This document shows, piece by piece, positions 1 through 6,676 of a stretch of DNA of 11,799 nucleotides (the first letter of the stretch is position 1; each line of letters starts with the position of its first letter). Location: NCBI GenBank assembly GCA_004000625.1, contig SAUS01000071.1:1-11799 (forward strand). The letters run 5' to 3'. This stretch comes from Candidatus Cibiobacter qucibialis. Lineage in GTDB: Bacteria; Bacillota; Clostridia; Oscillospirales; Ruminococcaceae. A model generated the notes under the pieces. That model did no database searches. It was not told the origin of the DNA and saw only the letters and a program-made list of their open reading frames with translations. Made by a program: the position numbers and the translations under genes.

Positions 1-50
1 CTGCCGCACCTCGCTCGCCGTATCGGCACTTAGAATTATGCGGTATTGCC
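1..50 (-). repeat. MITE-like dispersed repeat, copy R1 (cut by window edge)
   Basis: On the minus strand these 50 bases match the first 50 bases of copy R2 (4335-4506) without a mismatch, from the terminal GGCAATACCGCATAATTC inward to GGTGCGGCAG. The rest of the element lies outside the window. The break falls exactly where long and short forms diverge, so it cannot be said which form this is. The outer end lies 26 bp upstream of the response regulator start and 11 bp before its ribosome site. No promoter with a proper -35 was found in the gap, so the regulator's promoter must lie in the element or further upstream. Confidence 0.9.
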
Positions 51-76
51 CTTATAAATGCGGGAGATGATCGCTT

Positions 77-754
77 ATGCGCCTTTTGTTGATAGAGGAT
101 GAACCTACTCTGCGGGAAAGCGTGGCTAAAAAACTGCGCCGTTCCGGCTACGAAATGGATGACTGCGGTGACGGAGAGACCGCGCTCGAGCTGCTTGCAG
201 CAGAGCGGTACGATCTCGTCCTGCTTGATCTCAATTTGCCGAAGGTGAACGGCATGACCGTTCTGCGCACGCTGCGCAAGACCGACCTTGAAACGCCGGT
301 ACTAATTCTGTCCGCCCGCAGCGAAATTTCCGACAAGGTGGAGGGGCTGGACGCGGGTGCCAATGATTATCTGGCCAAGCCGTTCCACCTGGCTGAGCTG
401 GAGGCCCGTGTGCGCAGCCTGACCCGGCGGCAGTTTATCCAGCGCGATGTATGCCTGCGGTGCGGGCGGCTGACCTTCGACACCAAGAGCCGCCTTGCCA
501 TGGCGGATGGCCAGCCCATTCCGCTGACCCGTAAGGAAAGCGGCGTGCTGGAATATCTGCTGCTGCATCAGGGACGCCCTGTCAGTCAGGAGGAGCTGAT
601 TGAGCATGTCTGGGACAGCAGTGTCGATGCGTTCAGCAACTCGATTCGCGTGCATATCTCTGCACTGAGAAAAAAGCTGCGCACCGCACTGGGGTACGAC
701 CCCATCCGAAACCGCATCGGTGAGGGGTATGAGTTGGAGGAAAACGAACCATGA
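77..754 (+). CDS. OmpR/PhoB-family two-component response regulator
   Basis: A 225-aa cytoplasmic DNA-binding regulator switched by phosphorylation from the kinase encoded next. The receiver domain covers about residues 1-115, with the acidic pair E7/D8, phospho-acceptor D51 (in LLDLNLP), switch residue S79 and the conserved lysine K101 in the AKPF motif. The winged-helix output domain covers about residues 125-222 and ends with the usual RxGxGYxL motif (RIGEGYEL). Length is normal for the family. The start has a GGGAG ribosome site at 62-66. The stop overlaps the kinase start as ATGA at 751-754, so the pair is co-transcribed and probably translationally coupled. The target genes cannot be deduced; nothing adjacent looks like an obvious effector. 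Confidence 0.95.
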   Translation: MRLLLIEDEPTLRESVAKKLRRSGYEMDDCGDGETALELLAAERYDLVLLDLNLPKVNGMTVLRTLRKTDLETPVLILSARSEISDKVEGLDAGANDYLAKPFHLAELEARVRSLTRRQFIQRDVCLRCGRLTFDTKSRLAMADGQPIPLTRKESGVLEYLLLHQGRPVSQEELIEHVWDSSVDAFSNSIRVHISALRKKLRTALGYDPIRNRIGEGYELEENEP

Positions 755-1893
755 ACCGCATATCTTTTCAGTGGCGGATCACGCTGATGACCGCCGTACT
801 GATTGCAGGGGCCTGCATCTGCCTGAATCTGCTGCTCTACCGCTCTGGTGCCACTGGTATGGACAACCTGAACGGGTATGTCCTGCAATACCAGCAGAAT
901 GATGATGAAAACCTGATGATTGAAATCCCAGACGACCAGATGTCGGATTTTCTTATACAGTTTTCGCAGGAGGTCTACGATGCCAAGGCTGTTTTCGGCC
1001 GCAAGGGCTGGTGCATCACAGCAGCAGTAACGCTGCTGAGCGCGGCGATTGCCTATTTTGTCAGCGGCAAGGCTCTGGAGCCCTTGAAAAAGCTTGCACA
1101 GCAGGCCGAACGCATTGATCAGGACAGCCTTGTGGAGGTTCGCTTAGAGGAAAACACGATTCCGGAATTTCGCGACTTGAGCCAGTCTGTCAACCACATG
1201 CTGGACCGGCTGGCGCATTCCTTTGACCTGCAGCGTCAGTTTGCCGGCAATGCCGCCCATGAGCTGAAAACACCGCTGGCCATCATGCAGGCAAAGCTGG
1301 AAATGTTCGCTGAAGAACACCCCGACGCCGACAGCGAGATCACCGACCTGCTCCGCTTTCAGACGGATCAGGTGTCCCGCCTAGCAAGCCTTGTCCGCAC
1401 ACTGCTGGAAATGAGCGATCTGCAGTCGATTCCGCGCGAGGATCATATCGAGCTGGCCCCGTTGGCCGATGAGATCGTGGCTGACCTGACCCCGCTGGCA
1501 CAGCGCCGGAGCATCGCCCTCTTTCAGGAATGTGAGGATGTCAGCATCAAGGGCAGCGACACCCTGATCTACCGCCTGCTCTTTAATTTGGTTGAAAACG
1601 GCATCAAATACAATACCCCCGGCGGTTCTGTGCATATCACGATCCGGCAAAAGAAAAGCAGCGCTGTGCTGCGTGTTGCAGACACAGGCTGCGGCATCCC
1701 TGAGGAGTATCGGACAAGTGTGTTCCAGCCCTTTTTCCGGGTAGATAAATCCAGAAGCCGGGAGATGGGCGGCGTAGGCCTTGGGCTTGCGCTTGTACGG
1801 GAGATTGCCCTGCTGCATGGCGGCACCGTTACAGCTGAACCGGCTGATGGGCATGGGACGGTTTTCACAGTCACCCTGCCGATACAAGCTTGA
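751..1893 (+). CDS. Membrane sensor histidine kinase
   Basis: A 380-aa kinase partner of the upstream response regulator. Transmembrane segments lie at about residues 10-30 and 86-105 and bracket a short extracytoplasmic region of about 55 residues rich in D/E (DDENLMIEIPDD), too small for a classical PAS or Cache sensor. A HAMP linker follows (about 105-158). The HisKA H-box is at 166-176 with phospho-accepting H170 (AAHELKTP). The HATPase domain shows the N-box (N279, N283), G1 box DTGCGIP (311-317), F-box FQPFFR (325-330) and G2 box GVGLGLALVR (341-350). All catalytic motifs are intact. A GGAGG ribosome site lies at 736-740, inside the end of the regulator gene. The acidic loop could sense cations or cationic peptides, but that is a guess. 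Confidence 0.95.
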   Translation: MNRISFQWRITLMTAVLIAGACICLNLLLYRSGATGMDNLNGYVLQYQQNDDENLMIEIPDDQMSDFLIQFSQEVYDAKAVFGRKGWCITAAVTLLSAAIAYFVSGKALEPLKKLAQQAERIDQDSLVEVRLEENTIPEFRDLSQSVNHMLDRLAHSFDLQRQFAGNAAHELKTPLAIMQAKLEMFAEEHPDADSEITDLLRFQTDQVSRLASLVRTLLEMSDLQSIPREDHIELAPLADEIVADLTPLAQRRSIALFQECEDVSIKGSDTLIYRLLFNLVENGIKYNTPGGSVHITIRQKKSSAVLRVADTGCGIPEEYRTSVFQPFFRVDKSRSREMGGVGLGLALVREIALLHGGTVTAEPADGHGTVFTVTLPIQA

Positions 1894-1910
1894 CAGCCGT
1901 CTGCAGTGCC

Positions 1911-2126
1911 TTATTTCTCTGCCAATTCTACCACCGGCTTTGCCTCACTGGCGGCGATGGCAGGCTGCAGCTTGTTTTCCAGCCCGGTCTTTTGCAGCAT
2001 ATTGATGACATGGTATTTTACGGTTGAAGGCTCCACACAAAGCACCTTGGCGCTCCCGCTGTAGGAAAGCCCGCGCACCAACAGGCGCAGCACGCGCATC
2101 TCGGCGGGGGTAAGATCGTACCGATG
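1911..2126 (-). pseudogene. LuxR-type helix-turn-helix remnant (C-terminal fragment)
   Basis: The minus-strand frame reads HRYDLTPAEMRVLRLL and then a sequence ending STVKYHVINMLQKTGL. This is the LuxR/GerE DNA-binding domain: the LTPxE opening, the recognition helix with STVKYHV, and the final helix. Only this domain remains, plus about 20 C-terminal residues to a TAA stop at 1911. Upstream in frame there is no receiver or sensor domain; similarity ends near 2125 and a stop appears at 2187-2189. The first ATG (2099) lies inside the HTH domain and has no convincing ribosome site. I read it as the 3' remnant of a LuxR-family regulator whose 5' end was deleted. A short free-standing HTH protein is a less likely alternative. 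Confidence 0.65.
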
Positions 2127-2329
2127 CTCTGTCTGTGGTGGAGGACACCTACACCCACACCACCGAGACCGAAAAGTGCGACCCCGTCAAGGACGACAGC
2201 TCGAGCGGTTCAAGTACCGACAGCGATGGTTTCGGCGGAAGTTCGGGCGAGAAATTCTACACAGTACCGCTTTTGCTGTCACATTTTATTTTTCTCTACG
2301 TTGAAAGTATGCTATCTGGCATGGTATAA
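2126..2329 (+). pseudogene. Ser/Gly/Asp-rich C-terminal tail of a lost plus-strand gene
   Basis: The frame is open and reads ALSVVEDTYTHTTETEKCD, then a low-complexity stretch of S, G and D ending DGFGGSSGEKF, then a hydrophobic run to a stop at 2327-2329. The Ser/Gly-rich ending resembles the C-terminal tails of bacterial membrane proteins such as TPM-domain proteins, but there is no domain here to confirm it. There is no ribosome site before the GTG codons at 2135 and 2138. The last part of the frame runs through the promoter at 2301-2330, so the true end may have been lost by frameshift. It starts where the LuxR remnant ends. I believe it is a remnant, not an active gene. Confidence 0.35.
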
Positions 2330-2330
2330 T
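2301..2330 (+). promoter_or_regulatory. Sigma-A-type promoter for the 2371 gene
   Basis: TTGAAA at 2301-2306, an 18-bp spacer and a perfect TATAAT at 2325-2330. Transcription would begin near 2337, about 34 nt before the ATG at 2371. An AT-rich stretch lies just upstream. Confidence 0.75.
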
Positions 2331-2370
2331 CTTGTTATTCAATCAAACATATATCAGGAGGGCTGTTGCC

Positions 2371-2769
2371 ATGGCTGCAAACGCCGTTGACTTTGCGGGC
2401 ACCCTTTGCGGATGCCGGTACGAAAAAGAACTGGAAACCCATTTTCGGGACTGTCTGCTGTTTTACATTGACGGGCGCATTCGGTTTGAGCGCTATTGCT
2501 ATGGCGAGGCAGCCTGCCTGGTGTTCAGCCTGTGGGCCAACGGGCTGGACGAAACCGGCAAGATTTTGTGGGTGAAGGAGCCGGAGTTTGAGGTAGACCA
2601 GAAAGCGATTCCCCGTGTGATTACCGATGTACAGGAAAACGGTACTGCCATGCAGGTGGACAACCAGCGCAAGCGCTATGTAAAAACCGAAGAGTTTGAC
2701 GAGGACAAGCCCAACGGATATGGCCGTTTCAAAGTTTTTCTGCTGCGCCGCAAGCTGAAAAAACACTAA
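2371..2769 (+). CDS. Conserved-looking small protein of unknown function
   Basis: A 132-aa protein that I do not recognise. The start at 2371 is set by AGGAGGG at 2356-2362 with 8-nt spacing; a frame extension up to 2332 would begin upstream of that site and is rejected. The protein is soluble, with no signal peptide or membrane segment. It has an early CGC pair (LCGCRYEKEL), an aromatic and acidic middle (FYIDGRIRFERYCYGE) and a very basic C-terminus (RRKLKKH). The alternation of short hydrophobic and charged stretches suggests a small alpha/beta fold. It is monocistronic, with its own promoter at 2301-2330 and hairpins at 2773-2790 and 2827-2877 behind it. Codon use is like its neighbours. 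No function is proposed. Confidence 0.8.
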   Translation: MAANAVDFAGTLCGCRYEKELETHFRDCLLFYIDGRIRFERYCYGEAACLVFSLWANGLDETGKILWVKEPEFEVDQKAIPRVITDVQENGTAMQVDNQRKRYVKTEEFDEDKPNGYGRFKVFLLRRKLKKH

Positions 2770-2772
2770 GAC

Positions 2773-2797
2773 GCGCGGGCGTTCCTGCGCACCCTTT
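2773..2797 (+). terminator. Possible weak terminator just after the 2371 gene
   Basis: GCGCGGG (2773-2779) pairs with CCTGCGC (2784-2790) with one G-T wobble around a 4-nt loop. ACCC and a short T-rich run (TTTTATT) follow. It is weaker than the hairpin at 2827. Confidence 0.4.
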
Positions 2798-2826
2798 TAT
2801 TCTATTCACATTTATCAGCAAGCGAA

Positions 2827-2877
2827 ATTGCCCCCGGCGTACCGCGCAAAGCGGCACATCCGGGGGCAATTTTTATT
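2827..2877 (+). terminator. Rho-independent terminator between convergent genes
   Basis: A perfect 11-bp stem, ATTGCCCCCGG (2827-2837) with CCGGGGGCAAT (2860-2870). An inner CCGC/GCGG stem lies in the loop and TTTTTATT follows. It serves the plus-strand gene ending at 2769. On the minus strand only three T residues follow the stem, so it may weakly terminate pdp as well. Confidence 0.8.
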
Positions 2878-2925
2878 GATTCGATTATTCAGCGGTGGGG
2901 TTCTGCGCTGTCATTCTTTAGCAAA

Positions 2926-4248
2926 TTAAAAGCGCTCCACACCCTCGCTGGTCACGCGGGCATAGATCAGCGGCGGAACTTCCGGCTTTTCGGCACCGAT
3001 GGTCAGGCCGCCAACATACATTTCTTCCGCTGCGGCAAACAGGGTGTCATCATCCGCATACAGGGTGCAGATCGGCTCCCCTGCCTTGACGGCATCGCCC
3101 AGCTTTTTGTGCATGATGATACCGGCAGCAAAATCGATGCTGTCCTCTTTTTTAATGCGGCCTGCACCCAGCAGCACGCTGGCGTTGCCGATACGCTCCA
3201 CATCGTTCTGCACGATGTAGCCATCCGCCGGGGCACAGATATCGTGGGCATATTTGGCCTTGCGGAAAAGCGAGGCATCCCGCAGAACGCTGGTGTCCCC
3301 GCCCTGGGCTGCAAACATTTTGCAGCAAATCTCAAAGGCGGAACCATCGGCAATCACCTGTTCCGCCATGGCGCGGCAGGCGGCCATCTCCCCCTTACCC
3401 GCCAGATACAGCATATTGGAGGCCAGCTGCAGGCAGACTTCGGTCAAATCCGCCTGGCCTTTGCCCTGCAGCACGGCCATGCTCTCAGCCACTTCCAGCG
3501 AGTTGCCGATGTTATGGCCCAGCGGGGTGCCCATATCGGTAATCAGGGCTGCCACTTTGCGGCCATGTGCCGTGCCGATGGAAACCATCAAGCGGGCAAG
3601 CTCCACGGCTTCGTTCAGGTTCTTCATGAACGCACCGCTGCCCATTGTAACATCCAGCAGGATCGCATCCGAACCAGCCGCCAGCTTTTTGCTCATGATA
3701 GAGGAAGCAATCAGCGGAATGCAGCCTACCGTTGCCGTAACATCCCGCAGGGCGTACAGCTTTTTATCCGCCACCGCAATTTTGCCGCTCTGGCCAATGA
3801 CTGAGATACCGATCTCATTGACCTGCTTAAAGAATTCTTCCTGCGTCAGTGAGGTGCGGGTGCCGGGGACGGACTCCATCTTATCAATGGTGCCGCCGGT
3901 ATGGCCCAGGCCGCGGCCGCTCATTTTGGCAATTTTTACGCCGCAGGCTGCCACAATGGGGGCAATAACCAGGGTGGTTTTATCCCCCACGCCGCCGGTA
4001 GAGTGTTTATCTGCTTTGATGCCCTGAATGGCGGAAAGATCCACCATATCGCCGGAATGTGCCATCACATCAGTCAGTTCAGCCGTTTCGGCATCGGTCA
4101 TGCCGCGCAGGTAAATTGCCATCAGCAGGGCGGACATCTGGTAATCCGGCACACTGCCATCCACATAACCGTTGACGGCAAAGGCAATCTCTGCCCGCGT
4201 CAGGGTTCCGCCATCGCGCTTTTTGGCGATGATATCATACATACGCAT
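2926..4248 (-). CDS. pdp: Pyrimidine-nucleoside phosphorylase
   Basis: A cytosolic 440-aa enzyme that reversibly splits uridine, thymidine and deoxyuridine with phosphate to give free base and (deoxy)ribose-1-phosphate. Phosphate-binding segment KHSTGGVGDKTT is at 81-92. The thymidine/pyrimidine phosphorylase signature SGRGLGHTGGTIDKME is at 110-125. Substrate-binding residues known from Bacillus PyNP fall at the same numbers here: R168, S183 and K187 (in ASSIMSKK). Length is typical of the family. The start at 4248 is set by GGAG with 8-nt spacing. A longer frame to 4347 exists but would run into repeat R2 and lacks a ribosome site. The likely partner is the nucleoside-type ABC cassette upstream on the same strand, from which it is separated by a terminator and R2. 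Confidence 0.95.
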   Translation of the reverse strand: MRMYDIIAKKRDGGTLTRAEIAFAVNGYVDGSVPDYQMSALLMAIYLRGMTDAETAELTDVMAHSGDMVDLSAIQGIKADKHSTGGVGDKTTLVIAPIVAACGVKIAKMSGRGLGHTGGTIDKMESVPGTRTSLTQEEFFKQVNEIGISVIGQSGKIAVADKKLYALRDVTATVGCIPLIASSIMSKKLAAGSDAILLDVTMGSGAFMKNLNEAVELARLMVSIGTAHGRKVAALITDMGTPLGHNIGNSLEVAESMAVLQGKGQADLTEVCLQLASNMLYLAGKGEMAACRAMAEQVIADGSAFEICCKMFAAQGGDTSVLRDASLFRKAKYAHDICAPADGYIVQNDVERIGNASVLLGAGRIKKEDSIDFAAGIIMHKKLGDAVKAGEPICTLYADDDTLFAAAEEMYVGGLTIGAEKPEVPPLIYARVTSEGVERF

Positions 4249-4282
4249 TTGGGGTTCTCCTATCTTTTTATGTGCACCTGAA

Positions 4283-4329
4283 AAATAAGGCGAAAGCAGC
4301 TGGCAGGGTTTTATCCTGTCGGCTGAATT
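4283..4329 (-). promoter_or_regulatory. Candidate pdp promoter using the end of repeat R2
   Basis: Reading on the minus strand, R2 ends in TTGCC followed by T, giving a TTGCCT -35-like box near 4334-4339. Eighteen bases later comes GATAAA as a -10-like box in the 4310s. Each box matches consensus at about 4 of 6 positions. No better promoter was seen between R2 and the pdp ribosome site. This is a tentative reading; the interval given is approximate. Confidence 0.2.
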
Positions 4330-4334
4330 GCTGA

Positions 4335-4506
4335 GGCAATACCGCATAATTCTAAGTGCCGATACGGCGAGCGAGGTGCGGCAGCTGCTAAGCCAAAAGC
4401 GCAGATAATACTTTGTGTATTATCGAGCATTTTGGCAACGCAGATGCCGTGCCGCAGCCGCCGGAGCGGTGCTTAAGTCGTAAGGCGGGAATTATGCGGT
4501 GTTGCC
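4335..4506 (+). repeat. MITE-like dispersed repeat, copy R2 (complete long form, 172 bp)
   Basis: The ends are GGCAATACCGCATAATTC and GAATTATGCGGTGTTGCC, an 18-bp terminal inverted repeat with one mismatch. Flanking TGA/TCA extends the pairing by 3 bp, and no target duplication is evident. Internally there is a small CCGATACGG hairpin and a central palindrome in which GATAATAC pairs with GTATTATC around TTTGT, enclosed by GCCAAAA/TTTTGGC. There is no coding potential of its own. It lies between the pdp leader and the terminator of the ABC cassette. It matches R1 and R5 exactly over their visible parts up to the long/short divergence point, and R3 closely apart from a 59-bp block. Confidence 0.9.
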
Positions 4507-4560
4507 TCAAACGCAAAGCGCCCGCCCGGACCGGCTTGCACAAGCCTGCGGGGCGGGCAC
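4507..4560 (-). terminator. Terminator of the ABC transporter cassette
   Basis: On the minus strand, 26 nt after the last permease stop, GCCCGCCC (4551-4558) pairs with GGGCGGGC (4520-4527). An inner GGCTT/AAGCC stem is nested in the loop (4533-4546). The 3' tail is CGCTTTGCGTTT, so the U-tract is imperfect. The stem is strong, and its position argues that the cassette normally stops before R2 and pdp. Confidence 0.65.
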
Positions 4561-4584
4561 TATTGCTGGTTTTATCTGCGGGGC

Positions 4585-5502
4585 TTAACGGCTGCCCTTA
4601 TCGTAAGGGATGCCTTCGGCCTTGGGGGCCTGGGAGTTCTTGCTGGTAAAGGCAAGAATAACCATGGAGGCAATGAACGGCATCATGTTATAAATGTTGC
4701 TGGACCAGCCAAGCTGTGCCAGAACGGTGGAATCCGCAATGTTGGCAAGGCTCTTGAAGACGGCAAAGAACATGGCCGCGCCAAAAATGTTGAACGGCTT
4801 CCACTGGCCAAAGATCATAACGGCCAGTGCCAAAAAGCCGGTACCGGCAACGCCGACTTCAAAGTTCCAGGTCTGCACGCTGGGGATAACGTAAGCCAGG
4901 CCACCAACACCGCCCAGGAAACCGGAGATCAGCACACCGGCATAGCGCATGCGGTAGACGTTGATACCAACGGAATCCGCTGCCTGGGGGTGCTCGCCGC
5001 AGGCGCGCAGGCGCAGGCCAAAGCGGGTCTTATACATAACAATGTAGCTGACAACCAGCAACACAATGCCCAGCGGGATAAAGATGCTGAGCTCCAGCCC
5101 GCCAATGGAGAACAGGAACGGCTTGTTGGTGTAGCTGATTTTGGCGGAGGTAGAACCGTTAAAGTTCTTGGCCAGAATCATGGCAATGGCGGTTGCCAGC
5201 ATGTTTAGCGCCGTGCCGCCGATGGTCTGGTCGGCTTTTAAGTTGATGGAAGCAAACGCCAGCAGCAGCGAGTAAAGCATGCCGCAGACCGCTGCTGCCA
5301 CAACGGCAACCAGAACGATGAGCGCCGGGGCCATGTTGGTGGGCAGCGTTGCGGTAACCAGCACGCCTGCCAGGCCGCCGACAACCATGATGCCTTCCAG
5401 CGCGATGTTGATTACGCCGGAATGCTCGCTGAACATGCCGCCAAGGGCAACCAGCATCAGAACAATGCCATACAGCAGGGTGTATTTGATAAGCAGCAGC
5501 AT
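4585..5502 (-). CDS. BMP/nucleoside-type ABC transporter permease, NupQ-like
   Basis: A 305-aa integral membrane protein, the second permease of a nucleoside-type importer (B. subtilis NupQ/YufQ, BPD_transp_2 family). It is hydrophobic from residue 1, with about eight or more membrane segments. The family hallmark EHSGVINIALEGIMVVGGLAG lies at about 26-46, and a conserved cytoplasmic loop KTRFGLRLRACGEHPQAA at about 158-175 is the probable coupling region to the ATPase. The ATG is 1 nt past the TGA of the preceding permease gene. Its GGAGG site lies inside that gene's last codons, which implies translational coupling. It is the last gene of the cassette and is followed by a GC-rich terminator. 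Sugar or other BMP-type substrates cannot be excluded. Confidence 0.9.
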   Translation of the reverse strand: MLLLIKYTLLYGIVLMLVALGGMFSEHSGVINIALEGIMVVGGLAGVLVTATLPTNMAPALIVLVAVVAAAVCGMLYSLLLAFASINLKADQTIGGTALNMLATAIAMILAKNFNGSTSAKISYTNKPFLFSIGGLELSIFIPLGIVLLVVSYIVMYKTRFGLRLRACGEHPQAADSVGINVYRMRYAGVLISGFLGGVGGLAYVIPSVQTWNFEVGVAGTGFLALAVMIFGQWKPFNIFGAAMFFAVFKSLANIADSTVLAQLGWSSNIYNMMPFIASMVILAFTSKNSQAPKAEGIPYDKGSR

Positions 5503-5503
5503 A

Positions 5504-6673
5504 TCACTTGCCCTCCTTTTCCGGTTTGGTCACTGCCTTGGCTGCCGGTTCGGCATTGGCGTTGGCGGTGTCCTTTTTTTGGATCAGCTTTTTCTCAAAC
5601 AGCGTGCGGAACAGCATGGAGAATGCGCACAGGTAGATGATAATGCCGGAGATCAGGTCGGCAATTTCGCTGGGGAAATACTTGGTGGGCAGATATGCGC
5701 CGCCAACGCTGATATGACTGATGAACAGCGAAGAGAAGATGGTGCCGATGGGGTTCGAGTTTGCCAGCAGTGCGGTTGCAATGCCGTTAAAGCCCATAGC
5801 AGGCAGGCTGGTGGAGTTCAGGGGGTTCCACTCACCACCGCCGGACAGATAGAACAAACCGGCACCAAAGCCTGCCAATGCACCGGCAATCGTCATGGAC
5901 AGAATAACGTTTTTCTTTTCATTGATACCGGCATAGCGGGCGGCGTTCTTGTTCAGGCCAACGGCTTTCAGCTCATAGCCAAAGGTCGTTTTTTCCAGCA
6001 CGACCCACACCACAATGGCCACGATAATAGCCAGAAAGATGGCGATGGTGGTGTTGCTGGTGTGGAACAGTTCACTCATCCCGCAGGAAGGGATCTGCGC
6101 CTGCGGGGCGTTGGTGGCCAGCTTCCAGGTGCGGGTGTTATGCGCATCATACATCACGCCAGAGCCGCGGCCATAGATGATCTCATTGACAAGGTACAGA
6201 CCGATCCAGTTGAACATGATGGAGGTAATAACTTCGTTGATGTTCAGGTACGCCTTAAAGATGCCGGGAATGGCCCCCCACAGCGCGCCGAACACAGCGG
6301 ATACCAGCAGGCACACCCACCAGGGCATGCCCAGCACAATGGCAAAGTACAAAGCGCCGAAAGCGCCCAGCGTATACTGCCCTGCTGCACCAATGTTGAA
6401 CAGGCCGGTTTTGAACGCAAAGGCAACCGAAAGGCCGGTCATGATCAGCGGGGCGGTCTGAGTCAGCACCTTGCCGCAGCCATACGGGAAGTCATAAAAG
6501 CCGCCCTGCAAAATGCGCCAGAAGCCATCCACCAGGGCGTGCTCCGGGTTGATGATAAACAACGCAATCAGGCCGATGACCAGGCCAATGACAATGCACA
6601 TGAGTGCAGCCAGAACGCCGCTGCTGTTTTGGCGGATGGTTGTGCCCAAAGAAGGCTTGTTTTGTTTTGCCAT
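5504..6673 (-). CDS. BMP/nucleoside-type ABC transporter permease, NupP-like
   Basis: A 389-aa integral membrane protein, the first permease of the cassette (B. subtilis NupP/YufP type). A short basic N-terminus precedes the first membrane helix (about 16-38), with a periplasmic-type loop to about residue 65. The family motif KTGLFNIGAAGQYTLGAFGA follows at about 88-107, and the coupling-loop segment TTFGYELKAVGLNKNAARYAG at about 228-248. The C-terminus is a polar tail rich in K, A and E (about 360-389), which is longer than needed for the fold. The start has GGAGG 10 nt upstream, within the end of the ATPase gene, and only 3 nt separate the two genes. It should pair with the NupQ-like subunit as a heterodimeric pore. 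Confidence 0.9.
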   Translation of the reverse strand: MAKQNKPSLGTTIRQNSSGVLAALMCIVIGLVIGLIALFIINPEHALVDGFWRILQGGFYDFPYGCGKVLTQTAPLIMTGLSVAFAFKTGLFNIGAAGQYTLGAFGALYFAIVLGMPWWVCLLVSAVFGALWGAIPGIFKAYLNINEVITSIMFNWIGLYLVNEIIYGRGSGVMYDAHNTRTWKLATNAPQAQIPSCGMSELFHTSNTTIAIFLAIIVAIVVWVVLEKTTFGYELKAVGLNKNAARYAGINEKKNVILSMTIAGALAGFGAGLFYLSGGGEWNPLNSTSLPAMGFNGIATALLANSNPIGTIFSSLFISHISVGGAYLPTKYFPSEIADLISGIIIYLCAFSMLFRTLFEKKLIQKKDTANANAEPAAKAVTKPEKEGK

Positions 6674-6676
6674 GGT

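Noticed and set aside
51..66. TATAAA (53-58) as -10 box of a promoter for the response regulator
   Set aside because: No acceptable -35 box at the right distance, and transcription would begin within the ribosome site.
4249..4347. N-terminal extension of pdp by 33 codons
   Set aside because: It would start inside repeat R2 with no ribosome site; 4248 has GGAG at good spacing and gives the usual family N-terminus.
4335..4506. CRISPR array or REP cluster
   Set aside because: Copies are single, dispersed and separated by kilobases, with no regular spacers; their architecture is that of an inverted-repeat element.
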